Shown here one piece after another: positions 28,514 through 37,430 of a stretch of DNA of 64,000 nucleotides. Position 1 is the stretch's first letter, and every line of letters begins with the position of its first letter. Made by a program: the position numbers and the translations under genes. This DNA is from Streptomyces griseus (GTDB lineage Bacteria > Actinomycetota > Actinomycetes > Streptomycetales > Streptomycetaceae). The notes beneath the pieces are model-generated. The model did not search any database. It was not told the origin of the DNA and worked only from the letters and a program-made list of their open reading frames with translations. The stretch covers positions 1,183,787 to 1,247,786 of the forward strand of contig NZ_MDKB01000001.1 in NCBI RefSeq assembly GCF_001715295.1. The letters are read 5' to 3'.

Positions 28514-30058
28514 TCAGTCCGTGCCCAGCCGGGCCAGCGCCCGCAGTGCGGCCGACCGTCCCGCCCGGGGGACCGTCCAGAGCGTCTGCCCCCGCACCCC
28601 CCAGCCCTCCAGCAGGGCGTTGGCGGCGAGGAACCCACTCGTCGCCGCCCGCTCCATCAGGGCCACCGGAAGCCCCGTACGGACCAGATCGCCGGCCACC
28701 ACCACCCGGGGGTCGGGCGTCCGCACGCCGGGCCGGTCGGGATAGCCGCCCACCGGGAACAGCGGGCAGTCGGCCCGCCATTCGTGCCGCACGTCCACCA
28801 GGCGCGCATCCCCGGTCTCCGGGTAGACCCGCCGCAACTGGGCGACCACCTCCGCCTGCACGGCCGCGCGGTCCGCACCCGGGTCCACGGCGTACGCGTG
28901 GAGTTCGACGACCGAACCGCCGCCGCGCCGCGACCACCGCGCCGCCTCGCCCTCCCACCGTTCCAGCACGCTCACGTTGTCCAGCGGGCCGTACCCGCTG
29001 GTGCCCAGGAAGCCCGGCCGGTCCCGCGCCACCGGTCGGTCCAGCCAGAGACGGGACACCAGGAACGGCGGGGCCGTCCGCAGCCGCGCGATCCGCGCCC
29101 GCCAGCCCGCGTCGCCGAGCCCGGGAGAGGCGGCGACGACCTCGGTCAGCCCGCCGGTGTCCAGGGCGAGGACGACGGCGTCATGGCGCCGGGTCCGGCC
29201 GCCCGCGGTGACATCGAGTCCCGCGCCCGACACCGGGGCCACCCGCTCCACGGCGGTGCCGGTGCGCACCCGCACGCCGTGGCCTTCCAGATACCGCCCC
29301 AACGGCTCCCACAGCGCCTGCGGGAACGGCTCGTCCGGTACGTCGAACAGCAGGCCCTCGCTCGACCCGAGGAAGTAGATATGGAACATCAGGACGAGTT
29401 CGGCGGCGGACAGTTCCCGCGGATCGGCGAAGAAGCTCCGCGAGAACACCTCGAAGGCCAGATGATGCGCGGCCTCCGGGAAACGGATGCGGGTCAGGAA
29501 GTCGCGGGCGCTCGTCCGGTCGAGCCGGGCGTAGACCTCGGGGACCCGCACGTCCAGCAGGGGCAGCGCGGCCCGCGGGTTCATCCGGAACAGGTCCCCC
29601 CAGCCGAAGGCGGGGCTGAGCGCGACGAAACCCAGCGCGCTCAGGGGCGGCGTACGCGGTACCCGGGCGAAGCTGTCGTACAGGCCGGAGCCGTGCCGCA
29701 GCGGATAGTCCGGCAGCGGTGTCAGCGTGGTGAGCCCCGGGTCCACCCGGCGCACCAGTCCGCGCAGGTTGTAGTACTGCCGGAAGAAGGCGTGGAAGCC
29801 CCGGCTCATGGTGGCTCCCGAGCCGTCGGCGAGCCGTACCGGCCATCCCGCGAGCCGCCCTCCCAGACCCGTTCCGCTCTCGTACAGCGTCACGCGCGCC
29901 CCGCGCTCGGCCAGGGCGGTGGCGGCCGACAGCCCGGCGATGCCGCCGCCGATCACGGCGACGCCGGGCGCGGCGCCCAGGAAGCGCGCCGCACCGCCCG
30001 GCGGCAGCAGGACCGCCGCCCGCCGGTCCCTGCCCCGTCGCGGCACCCCGCCCCTCAT
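28514..30058 (-). CDS. crtU: Beta-carotene desaturase/methylase (isorenieratene pathway)
   Basis: 514 aa. FAD-dependent oxidoreductase with VAVIGGGIAGLSAATALAE near residue 33, a GRLAGW turn, and the C-terminal dinucleotide motif VVVAGDLVRTGLPVALMERA. CrtU aromatises the beta-rings with methyl migration to give isorenieratene. The N-terminal 30 residues are Arg-rich. Overlaps the crtT stop by one nucleotide (TGATG), so crtY-T-U form one operon. Confidence 0.9.
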   Translation of the reverse strand: MRGGVPRRGRDRRAAVLLPPGGAARFLGAAPGVAVIGGGIAGLSAATALAERGARVTLYESGTGLGGRLAGWPVRLADGSGATMSRGFHAFFRQYYNLRGLVRRVDPGLTTLTPLPDYPLRHGSGLYDSFARVPRTPPLSALGFVALSPAFGWGDLFRMNPRAALPLLDVRVPEVYARLDRTSARDFLTRIRFPEAAHHLAFEVFSRSFFADPRELSAAELVLMFHIYFLGSSEGLLFDVPDEPFPQALWEPLGRYLEGHGVRVRTGTAVERVAPVSGAGLDVTAGGRTRRHDAVVLALDTGGLTEVVAASPGLGDAGWRARIARLRTAPPFLVSRLWLDRPVARDRPGFLGTSGYGPLDNVSVLERWEGEAARWSRRGGGSVVELHAYAVDPGADRAAVQAEVVAQLRRVYPETGDARLVDVRHEWRADCPLFPVGGYPDRPGVRTPDPRVVVAGDLVRTGLPVALMERAATSGFLAANALLEGWGVRGQTLWTVPRAGRSAALRALARLGTD

Positions 30059-30783
30059 CAGAAGCCCGTGCCCGCGCCGGGCGCGCGGCCGACGAACGTA
30101 TGGCAGATGCCCGTCTGCCAGCCGGGCAGCGGGAGCGCGCGGACCCCCGTGAAGCCCGCCCGGCGCAGCCGGCCGGCGAACGCCGGAGCCGTGTCGAACT
30201 CCAGGACGCTGCGCCACAGATGGCGGTAGAGAGGCCCGTCCCCGGCGAGCCGCCCGGCCGGCATCACGAGGGTCCGGCAGACCGCCGTCCACAGGGCGCG
30301 GTGCGTCCTGCCGCCGGCGAGCGTGTACTCGTGCACGCCGATGCGGCCGCCCGGTGCGAGGAGGCGGCGTACGCGGGCGAGGACACCGTCGGGGTCGCCG
30401 ACGTTCCTGAAGAGGTAGGCGGCGAACACCGCGTCGAAGGTGCCCCGCACGGCCTCGCCGACCAGCCGCTCCGCCGGGGCGTGGACGAAGGAGACGTTCC
30501 GGGGCCAGCTCTTGGCCGCCGCCCGCTCCAGCATCCCCGGGGATGCGTCCACCGCGACGATGTCCGCGTGCGGGGCCGCTGCCAGCAGCGCGGCGGTCGA
30601 GGCACCGGTCCCGCAGCCGAGGTCCAGCAGGCGCCTGCCGCGTCCGTCGTCCGCGAGACCCAGCCGGCGTGCCGACCGGCGTACGTGGGAGTGGTAGCCC
30701 GGATCGGCCGCGACGAGCCGGTCGTAGGAGACGGCGGCACGGTCGAAGGCGGCGGACAACTCGGCGTCGCGCAGGAGCGTCAT
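30058..30783 (-). CDS. crtT: Class I SAM-dependent methyltransferase of the carotenoid cluster
   Basis: 241 aa. SAM motif I LLDLGCGTGASTAALLAA near residue 53, acidic motif AVDASPGMLERA near 77, as in UbiE/COQ5-type methyltransferases. CrtT is present in Streptomyces carotenoid clusters but its substrate is not settled. ATG at 30783 overlaps the crtY stop (ATGA). Placement between crtY and crtU supports the name. Confidence 0.88.
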   Translation of the reverse strand: MTLLRDAELSAAFDRAAVSYDRLVAADPGYHSHVRRSARRLGLADDGRGRRLLDLGCGTGASTAALLAAAPHADIVAVDASPGMLERAAAKSWPRNVSFVHAPAERLVGEAVRGTFDAVFAAYLFRNVGDPDGVLARVRRLLAPGGRIGVHEYTLAGGRTHRALWTAVCRTLVMPAGRLAGDGPLYRHLWRSVLEFDTAPAFAGRLRRAGFTGVRALPLPGWQTGICHTFVGRAPGAGTGF

Positions 30784-32018
30784 CGGTCGGTCTCTTCCTG
30801 TTCGGGCGTGCGGGGGAAGTGCGGGAACGGCACGGCGGGGCCGTGTCCTCGCGCGAGGAGGGGAAGTTCGGCGACGGTACGGAGCATGGGGAGTACGGGC
30901 GTCCGCACCCCGACGAGGAGGTCCTCGTACAGACGGCCGGTGCCGTCCAGGAAGCGCAGCAGCCGCTCCGCGGGGACCCTGCGGAAGAGACCCGGGAAGA
31001 ACTCGGCCCCGTGCACCCTGCCGCTGTCCAGCGCTCGCAGCATCACCGCGTCCATGGCACGCGGCCACGCCCGGTACGGAGGCGGCACCCGTGGCGGGCG
31101 GCCGTCGCGCAGCCGCGCGGCGACGGTCCGGCTCTGGCGCTGCACGGCGGCGAAGGTGTAGCCCGTGGACGGCCGCGTCGCCCCGCCCGCCGTGCCGATG
31201 CGGAAGACCGACCGGCCCGCGCGGTGCGGGAAGCGGCCGTCCGTCATGGGGATGACCCCGCGTTCGACGGCGGACACAGAGAAGGCTCCGAGCCCGAGCA
31301 CCTCGCCTGTGTAGTGCCGCAGGGCACGCTCGTACCCCTCGGCGCTCAGCATGCTGCGGGAGAATTCCGTGTACTCCACCAGCGCCTCGCGCGGCCCGAG
31401 CGGCAGGACGTAGCCGAACGACAGTCCGTGCGATGGCTGAGGGGTCCGGAAGTCCATCAGATCGGCCACGGCGGGGTCGAACATCGGCCGTTCCGTACGC
31501 ACGAACCAGCCCGTGAAGTGCTGGAGCAGCGTGGTGCGGGCCGGCGGGAGCCGCCCCGGAGGCCGCGAGTCGAAGATCCACCTGGCCCGCAGGACGAGCC
31601 TGCCGCCCCCGGAGTCGTGCGCGACCACCTCACCGCCGCCCGGTGCGTCCCGCGCACTCTCCACCGTCGCCTCGACCCTGCGGACGTTCGCCGCGGTGCC
31701 GAGCCGGGCGTCCACCAGTGCCTCGAAGGCGTCCGACCGCAGCATCTTGTAGCGGAGGCGCCCCGGTTCGGCCACGGTGGCCGTTCCCGCCGCGTCCCGT
31801 ACCCGCAGCCGTTCCCACGAGGCGGACAGGACGGAGTCGTACTCCCCGCCCGGCGGTTCCCAGTAGCACCAGGTGCGCGGTGGTGGCCGCAGCGCGCCCG
31901 GGGGCGGGTCGACCAGGACCACGGACGGCGATCCGGAGCCCGGCCCGGCGCACAGCCGGTGGGTGAGGCTCAGTCCGGCCGCACCGGCACCCACGACGAC
32001 GATGTCCGCGTGCGGCAC
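30780..32018 (-). CDS. crtY: Lycopene cyclase
   Basis: 412 aa. FAD/NAD-binding N-terminus (IVVVGAGAAGLSLTHRL), family motifs GVIPMTDGRFPH and GTAGGATRPSTGYTFAAVQR, which form the flavin site of CrtY/CrtL. It cyclises lycopene to beta-carotene. Start is GTG 32018 with AAGGGGGG upstream. First gene of the leftward crtY-T-U operon, divergent from the MarR gene. Confidence 0.95.
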   Translation of the reverse strand: MPHADIVVVGAGAAGLSLTHRLCAGPGSGSPSVVLVDPPPGALRPPPRTWCYWEPPGGEYDSVLSASWERLRVRDAAGTATVAEPGRLRYKMLRSDAFEALVDARLGTAANVRRVEATVESARDAPGGGEVVAHDSGGGRLVLRARWIFDSRPPGRLPPARTTLLQHFTGWFVRTERPMFDPAVADLMDFRTPQPSHGLSFGYVLPLGPREALVEYTEFSRSMLSAEGYERALRHYTGEVLGLGAFSVSAVERGVIPMTDGRFPHRAGRSVFRIGTAGGATRPSTGYTFAAVQRQSRTVAARLRDGRPPRVPPPYRAWPRAMDAVMLRALDSGRVHGAEFFPGLFRRVPAERLLRFLDGTGRLYEDLLVGVRTPVLPMLRTVAELPLLARGHGPAVPFPHFPRTPEQEETDR

Positions 32019-32222
32019 GGTGCCCCCCTTCTGTCCTGCGGACGGTGGCTCGGCGAGCGGGCCGTCGGGCCCGGGTGGTCCACGATGCCGATACTTCCCG
32101 AGCCGGGTGCCTCTCGGGTGCTCACGACGCGCGGACGGAGTGAATTCGCACCGCCGGTCCGGTCGCGGCCGGCCGGGCCCGTGCGCCGGGGCGGGCGCGG
32201 GGACCGCTCTACTATGGGTGCC

Positions 32223-32714
32223 GTGGACAGTGCTGACGCTCGCGGGGGAACCCACACCGACCGATCCGCCGGAGCGGAGCTCCAGGCGCTCGCCGTCCAG
32301 CTGCGCCGGGTCAACGGCGAGGTCAACCGGCTGGTCCACGCCTTCGCCCACGCCCAGGGGCTGCACGCGACCGACGTACAAGCCCTCGCGGCCATCCTCG
32401 ACGCCGACACCCCGCTGACCCCCGGCCGGCTGCGCGAGCACCTCGGGCTCACGTCCGGTGCCGTCACCGCATGTCTGGACCGCCTGGAGCGCTCCGGCCA
32501 CGTCCGCCGTGCGCGCGAGAGCGCCGACCGGCGCGTGGTGCACCTGTACTACGAGCCCACGGCCAAGGCGGCCGCGCGCTCGTTCTTCATGCCGCTGGCC
32601 GGCGCGGCCTCCCGGGCCCGGGAGGCCGCGGGTCCCGGTGAGGTCGAGGCGGCGCTCCGCTTCCTGGGCCGCCTCAACGGCGAACTGTCCCGGATACAGG
32701 CTCCTCCCCGCTGA
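32223..32714 (+). CDS. MarR-family transcriptional regulator
   Basis: 163 aa from GTG 32223. Winged helix with LTPGRLREHLGLTSGAVTACLDRLERSGHVRRARESADRR (residues 62-100). TACTAT at 32210-32215 is a good -10 box and ends 7 nt before the GTG, so a leaderless start there is preferred to the ATG at 32214 that lies inside the box. Divergent from crtY-T-U and directly upstream of the MMPL gene; either may be its target. A TCAAT-C-ATTGA palindrome sits between it and MMPL. Confidence 0.87.
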   Translation: MDSADARGGTHTDRSAGAELQALAVQLRRVNGEVNRLVHAFAHAQGLHATDVQALAAILDADTPLTPGRLREHLGLTSGAVTACLDRLERSGHVRRARESADRRVVHLYYEPTAKAAARSFFMPLAGAASRAREAAGPGEVEAALRFLGRLNGELSRIQAPPR

Positions 32715-32768
32715 ACCCTCCACAGGGCCGTCGCTGGACACCACCCCGCACGGGCGCGCTAATCTATT

Positions 32769-32779
32769 TCAATCATTGA
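32769..32779. promoter_or_regulatory. TCAATCATTGA palindrome before the MMPL gene
   Basis: Perfect 5-bp arms with one central base, inside an AT-rich island (about 32760-32790) that stands out in this GC-rich genome, 79 nt before the MMPL start. Typical size and composition for a MarR box. Binding by the adjacent MarR is inferred. Confidence 0.5.
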
Positions 32780-32857
32780 GATTCTTCGCTGTTGAAGGAC
32801 TTCGTAGCCGAAGGACTCCTTCGACGGCGGAGGACCATCGGTCGATCTGGGAGCACA

Positions 32858-34990
32858 ATGTCCACCGCACCGCGGTCGGTTCGCCGGCTGATCCCCGTAC
32901 TTCTCCTCGTCGTCTGGCTCGCGCTCGGGGGCGCGTTCGGCTCCTACGCGGGCAAGCTCGGCGAGGTGGCCACCAACGACCAGGCCGCGTTCCTGCCGCA
33001 GAGCGCCGAGTCCACCCGGGTCATCGAGGAACAGAAGGCGTTCGTCCGGCAGGAGAGCGTGCCGGCCATCGTCGTGTGGACCGCCCGGCAGGACGGCGGG
33101 AAGCTCGGAGCCGAGCAGCGGCAGGCGGCCACGGCCGCGCTCGCCTCGCTGGAGGGCGAGCCGGGTGTGACCGGCCGGGTGAGCCCCGCTCTGCCGTCGA
33201 AGGACGGTCAGGCCCTCGAAGGCGTCGTCCAGTTGCGGCCCGACCTCGGGGAGGCGCTGCCCGACACGCTGGCGGCCGTCCGGGCGGCGGCCGACGGGGT
33301 ACCGGGGACGACGGCCCAGGTGGCCGGGCCCGCGGCCAGCCAGGCGGACCTCTCCGACGCCTTCAGCGGGATCGACGGCCTGCTGGTCGGCGTGGCGCTG
33401 GTGACCGTGCTGGTCATCCTGCTCCTGGTCTACCGCAGCGTGCTGCTGCCGCTGATCATCATCATCGGAGCGGTCTTCGCGCTCGGCGTGGCCTGCGCGA
33501 TCGTGTACGTACTCGCCGAACACGACGTCGTACGGGTGGACGGACAGGTCCAGGGCATCCTGTCCATCCTCGTCATCGGCGCCGCCACCGACTACGCGCT
33601 GCTGCTCACGGCGCGGTTCCGCGAAGAGCTGGTCCGCCACCCGGACCGCTGGACCGCCATGGGCGCGGCGCTCCGTGAGTCGGCGGGACCGATCGTCGCG
33701 AGCGCCGCCACCGTCGCCCTCGGCCTGCTCGCGCTCCTGCTCAGCGACCTCACCAACAACCGCGCCCTCGGCCCGGTGGGAGCCATCGGCATCGTCTGCT
33801 CCGTCCTGAGTGCTCTGACGTTCCTGCCCGCCGTGCTCGTGCTGCTCGGCCGGACCGCGTACTGGCCGGCCAGGCCGAAGCCGGAGGAGGCCGGCTCCGG
33901 ATCCGCTTCCGGTCTCGGTTCCGCCGGCGTCTGGTCACGGATCGCCGCCGTGGTCGACCGCGCGCCCCGGAAGGTCTGGGCCGTCACCCTGGTCGTGCTC
34001 GTGGCCTGCGCCGCCTTCGCGCCGACGCTCAGCTCGAAGGGCGTGCCCCTCGAGGAGATCTTCGTCAACGACGCACCGTCGGTCGCCGCGCAGAAGACGC
34101 TGAGCAAGCACTTCCCCGGCGGCTCGGGCACCCCGGCGGTCGTGATCGCGGACGCCACCAGGACCGGCCAGGTGACCGAGGCCGTCCGCAGGACGCCCGG
34201 CGTCGCGGACGCCTTCCCGGTGACCGCTTCGGGCCGCCCCGGCCAGGGCGAACCCCTCGTCGTCGACGGCCGGGTCCGCATCGACGCCACCCTGGCGGAC
34301 GCGTCCGACAGCGACGCCGCCAAGAAGACCGTCACGCGGCTGCGGGAAGCGGTCCACGCCGTGCCCGGCGCCCAGGCCCTGGTCGGCGGCTACACCGCGC
34401 AGCAGTACGACACCCAGACCACCGCCGAACACGACCGGAACATCATCGTGCCGGTGGTGCTCGTCATCATCCTGGTGATCCTCGTCGGCCTGCTCCGGTC
34501 CCTGCTGATGCCCGTGCTGCTCGTCGCGACCGTGGCACTCAACTTCCTCGCGACACTCGGCATCTCGTCACTGGTCTTCCAGCACGTCTTCGGCTTCAGC
34601 GGTACCGACTCCTCCGTCCCGCTGTACGGCTTCGTCTTCCTGGTGGCGCTCGGCGTCGACTACAACATCTTCCTGATGTCCCGGGTCCGGGAGGAGTCCC
34701 TCATCCACGGGCCACGCCAGGGTGTGCTCCGCGGACTGACGACGACCGGCGGCGTCATCACGTCCGCCGGTGTCGTCCTTGCGGCGACCTTCGCCGCCCT
34801 GGGCGTCATCCCCCTCGCCTTCCTGGTGCAGATCGCCTTCATCGTCGCCTTCGGTGTCCTGCTGGACACCCTGGTCGTGCGCTCACTCCTGGTGCCCGCC
34901 CTCGTCAGGGACATCGGCCGCACGGCCTGGTGGCCCGGGGTCCTGAGCCGGACCCCCGACGAGGCCGGGAAGGCGGACAGCACGCCGTGA
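32858..34990 (+). CDS. MMPL-family RND exporter
   Basis: 710 aa with about twelve membrane helices in two halves: first TM, a 140-residue extracytoplasmic loop, five helices, then the repeat (VLVILLLVYRSVLLPLIIII in half one; VLVIILVILVGLLRSLLMPV in half two). GAATDYALLL and ALGVDYNIFL are the Gly-x3-Asp-Tyr motifs that carry the proton-relay residues. Actinobacterial members export lipids, siderophores or drugs. GGGAG precedes the ATG. Downstream of and probably regulated by the MarR protein. Confidence 0.93.
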   Translation: MSTAPRSVRRLIPVLLLVVWLALGGAFGSYAGKLGEVATNDQAAFLPQSAESTRVIEEQKAFVRQESVPAIVVWTARQDGGKLGAEQRQAATAALASLEGEPGVTGRVSPALPSKDGQALEGVVQLRPDLGEALPDTLAAVRAAADGVPGTTAQVAGPAASQADLSDAFSGIDGLLVGVALVTVLVILLLVYRSVLLPLIIIIGAVFALGVACAIVYVLAEHDVVRVDGQVQGILSILVIGAATDYALLLTARFREELVRHPDRWTAMGAALRESAGPIVASAATVALGLLALLLSDLTNNRALGPVGAIGIVCSVLSALTFLPAVLVLLGRTAYWPARPKPEEAGSGSASGLGSAGVWSRIAAVVDRAPRKVWAVTLVVLVACAAFAPTLSSKGVPLEEIFVNDAPSVAAQKTLSKHFPGGSGTPAVVIADATRTGQVTEAVRRTPGVADAFPVTASGRPGQGEPLVVDGRVRIDATLADASDSDAAKKTVTRLREAVHAVPGAQALVGGYTAQQYDTQTTAEHDRNIIVPVVLVIILVILVGLLRSLLMPVLLVATVALNFLATLGISSLVFQHVFGFSGTDSSVPLYGFVFLVALGVDYNIFLMSRVREESLIHGPRQGVLRGLTTTGGVITSAGVVLAATFAALGVIPLAFLVQIAFIVAFGVLLDTLVVRSLLVPALVRDIGRTAWWPGVLSRTPDEAGKADSTP

Positions 34991-34996
34991 GAGGCC

Positions 34997-35048
34997 GACC
35001 GTGCCTCCGTCCGTGCCCCATCCGGGGCCCACGGACGGAGGCACGGTC
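34997..35048 (+). terminator. Very strong terminator after the MMPL gene
   Basis: Perfect 19-bp arms (34997-35015 and 35030-35048) starting 6 nt after the stop codon, with a loop that can itself pair as CCCC/GGGG. Confidence 0.85.
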
Positions 35049-35249
35049 CCCGGAGGCCTGCCCGGTGGGCGTGCGAGGGCCCCGGCCGCTCGCGACCCGC
35101 GCGCCCGGGCCTCGCGCGCCGGTCTCCGCCGGCCCCTTCGCCCTTCGCCCGCAGCCGTGACCCTCCCGCTGTGCACCCCATCGGCCGAGCGCGCCCGCCG
35201 CGCCCGGGGAGTCAGCGGCCCGCCCGGCGGGCGGACACGGCCATCCTTT

Positions 35250-35275
35250 GTTTTCATCGCACTGGTGGCGGGACA
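35250..35275 (+). promoter_or_regulatory. SigB-type promoter of the sigma factor gene
   Basis: GTTT (35250-35253), 16-nt spacer, GGGACA (35270-35275), close to the Streptomyces SigB consensus GNNT-N14-16-GGGTAY. The predicted start near 35282 precedes AGGAGG at 35291 and the gene, which suggests autoregulation. Confidence 0.5.
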
Positions 35276-35308
35276 CGTCCGTGTACGTCGAGGAGGCGAG
35301 TGGCTCAC

Positions 35309-36124
35309 ATGTGTGCCGACGACCGGCGTGCCGACCCCGCCACGGCTACGGCCTTCCAGCGCCTTGCCGTACTTCCCCCCGGACCCGAGCGGGACCGGCT
35401 GCGGGACGACCTCATCCGGGCCTGGCTCCCCATGGCGCACCGCCTGGCCGGCCGCTTCCGCAACCGGGGCGAGTCCCTGGAGGACCTGCGGCAGGTCGCG
35501 GCGGTCGGACTGGTCAACGCGGTCGACCGCTACGACCCCGGCCTGGGCAACGCCTTCGCCAGCTACGCCGTCCCCACGATCACGGGCGAGATCAAGCGGC
35601 ACTTCAGGGACCGGACCTGGTCGGTGCACGTGCCCCGCCGCGTCCAGGACCTGCGCAACGTCGTACGCGCCGCCCACGCCGAGCTGTCCGCCGGCGGCGG
35701 CACCGTGACGGACCGCAGGATCGCCGCCTACACCGGTCTGAGCGATGAGGAGGTCCGCCAGGGCAGCGAGGCCCTCCACAGCTTCAGCACGCTCTCCACC
35801 GACGCGGACATCCCCGGCACCGAGGGAGGTGTGTCCCTCGGCGAGAGCCTGGGCAGGATCGACACCGCGTTCGATCTGGTGATCGACCGCGAATCGGTGA
35901 AACCGGGCCTCCGGCTGCTCTCGGAGCGTGAACGCCACGTGCTCTACCTGCGCTTCTTCGTCGGCATAACGCAGAGCGCCATCGCCGCCGAACTGGGCAT
36001 CTCCCAGATGCACGTCTCGCGCCTGATCAGCAAGTCCTGTCGCAGCCTCCGCGACGGGGTCCTGAGGGAACGCGGGGCCACGGAGGGCGCGCGGCGCCCC
36101 CTGCCCACCCGCGGGCCCCGCTGA
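35309..36124 (+). CDS. RNA polymerase sigma factor of the SigB/SigF/SigG family
   Basis: 271 aa. Region 2 is typical: AHRLAGRFRNRGESLEDLRQ, then VGLVNAVDRYDPGLGNAFAS. Region 3 is at about 130-190, and region 4 contains LSERERHVLYLRFFVGITQS, then AIAAELGISQMHVSRLI as the -35 recognition helix. These factors direct osmotic, oxidative and developmental stress responses. No anti-sigma gene is adjacent; an RsbW-like ATPase is encoded at 63 kb. The start is uncertain: GTG at 35300 has AGGAGG too close, ATG at 35309 rather far. It precedes the heptose operon by 299 nt. Confidence 0.92.
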   Translation: MCADDRRADPATATAFQRLAVLPPGPERDRLRDDLIRAWLPMAHRLAGRFRNRGESLEDLRQVAAVGLVNAVDRYDPGLGNAFASYAVPTITGEIKRHFRDRTWSVHVPRRVQDLRNVVRAAHAELSAGGGTVTDRRIAAYTGLSDEEVRQGSEALHSFSTLSTDADIPGTEGGVSLGESLGRIDTAFDLVIDRESVKPGLRLLSERERHVLYLRFFVGITQSAIAAELGISQMHVSRLISKSCRSLRDGVLRERGATEGARRPLPTRGPR

Positions 36125-36423
36125 CCCGGCTCCGGGGCGAGGACTCCATTCGGGTACGAAACGCTCACCCCCTACCGCGTCCACCTGCGGCGATGCCCGC
36201 GTCGAGCGTAGGCGAACCGGATGTGAGGTGTGAAGCCAACTGTCCTGGTTACCCGGCTGTCCGTGCCGTCGGGACCACGGCGGCCACGCGCCGAGCGGCA
36301 CCCCGGGACGGGCGCAGCCCTTCGCGGACCGGCTTCGGCACACGAGCCGGTCACCCGGACCGGGCACGTCCCGCCGACCCCTCCGGGGGCGGACGCCCCT
36401 CGCAGCGGACGAAAGGCCGTCCT

Positions 36424-37419
36424 ATGACATCCACGACGACACCGCCCCCGTGGCGCCGCGCCGTTGTCACCGGGGGTGCGGGATTTCTCGGCTCCCACCT
36501 GTGCGAGCGGCTGCTGGATTCGGGAGTCGAAGTCGACTGCGCGGACAACCTGCTCTCCGGATCCAGCCGCAACATCACCCATCTGGCCGGACGGCCCGGA
36601 TTCCGCTTCGTGCAGTGCGACGTGTCGTCGGACGCCCTGGCCGCCGAGCTGCCCGGACCCTACGACCTGGTCCTGCACTTCGCGTGCCCGGCCTCACCCG
36701 TGCACTACCTGCGCCACCCCCTGGAGACCATGGACGCCGGGAGCCTCGGCACCCGCAACTCCCTGGCGATCGCGCACCGGGACGGCGCGCGCTTCCTGCT
36801 CGCCTCGACCTCGGAGGTCTACGGCGACCCGCTCGTCCATCCCCAGCGTGAGGACTACTGGGGCAACGTCAACCCGGTCGGTCCCCGCAGCGTGTACGAC
36901 GAGTCCAAACGGTTCGCCGAGGCCCTGGTCACCGCGTACGTCGGCGTCAAGGGAGTGGACGCCGGCATCGTACGGATGTTCAACACGTACGGTCCCCGGA
37001 TGCGGGCCGACGACGGCCGGGCGGTTCCGACGTTCATCTCCCAGGCGCTGGCCGGGGAGCCGGTGACCGTGGCCGGCGACGGAAGTCAGACACGGTCCCT
37101 CTGCTACGTGGACGACACGGTCGACGGCGTTCTGCTGGTGGCCGCCAGTCACGCGGTCCGGCCGGTCAACATCGGCGGCGGCGAGGAGGTCACGGTCGCC
37201 GACATCGCCCGCCGGGTGATCGCCATGACCGGTTCCTCCTCCGCGCTCACCTTCGTCGAGCGCCCCGTCGACGATCCGGAACGCCGCAGGCCCGACACCA
37301 CGCTGGCCCGCGAACTCCTCGGCTGGGAACCCCGGGTGAGCAGCGAGGAAGGCATCAAACGCACCATCGCCTACTTCTCGACCCTGCCCGAACCCGCCGC
37401 GACGGCCCAGCGGCTCTGA
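36424..37419 (+). CDS. NAD-dependent epimerase/dehydratase, UDP-glucuronate decarboxylase-like
   Basis: 331 aa. Extended SDR with VVTGGAGFLGSHLCERLL at the N-terminus and catalytic S-Y-K set (LLASTSEVYGDP ... SVYDESKRFAE). Overall it resembles UDP-glucuronate decarboxylase (UXS), which makes UDP-xylose, but related nucleotide-sugar epimerases including heptose enzymes share these motifs. First gene of a 12-gene operon; AAAGG precedes the ATG. Its product sugar may be the second building block of the glycan, or it may act on the heptose in place of a missing HldD; the sequence alone cannot decide. Confidence 0.82.
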   Translation: MTSTTTPPPWRRAVVTGGAGFLGSHLCERLLDSGVEVDCADNLLSGSSRNITHLAGRPGFRFVQCDVSSDALAAELPGPYDLVLHFACPASPVHYLRHPLETMDAGSLGTRNSLAIAHRDGARFLLASTSEVYGDPLVHPQREDYWGNVNPVGPRSVYDESKRFAEALVTAYVGVKGVDAGIVRMFNTYGPRMRADDGRAVPTFISQALAGEPVTVAGDGSQTRSLCYVDDTVDGVLLVAASHAVRPVNIGGGEEVTVADIARRVIAMTGSSSALTFVERPVDDPERRRPDTTLARELLGWEPRVSSEEGIKRTIAYFSTLPEPAATAQRL

Positions 37420-37430
37420 CGGAGGCTTCC

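Noticed and set aside
36148..36153. GGGTAC before the heptose operon as a SigB-type -10
   Set aside because: No GNNT occurs 14-16 nt upstream, so it does not fit the consensus.
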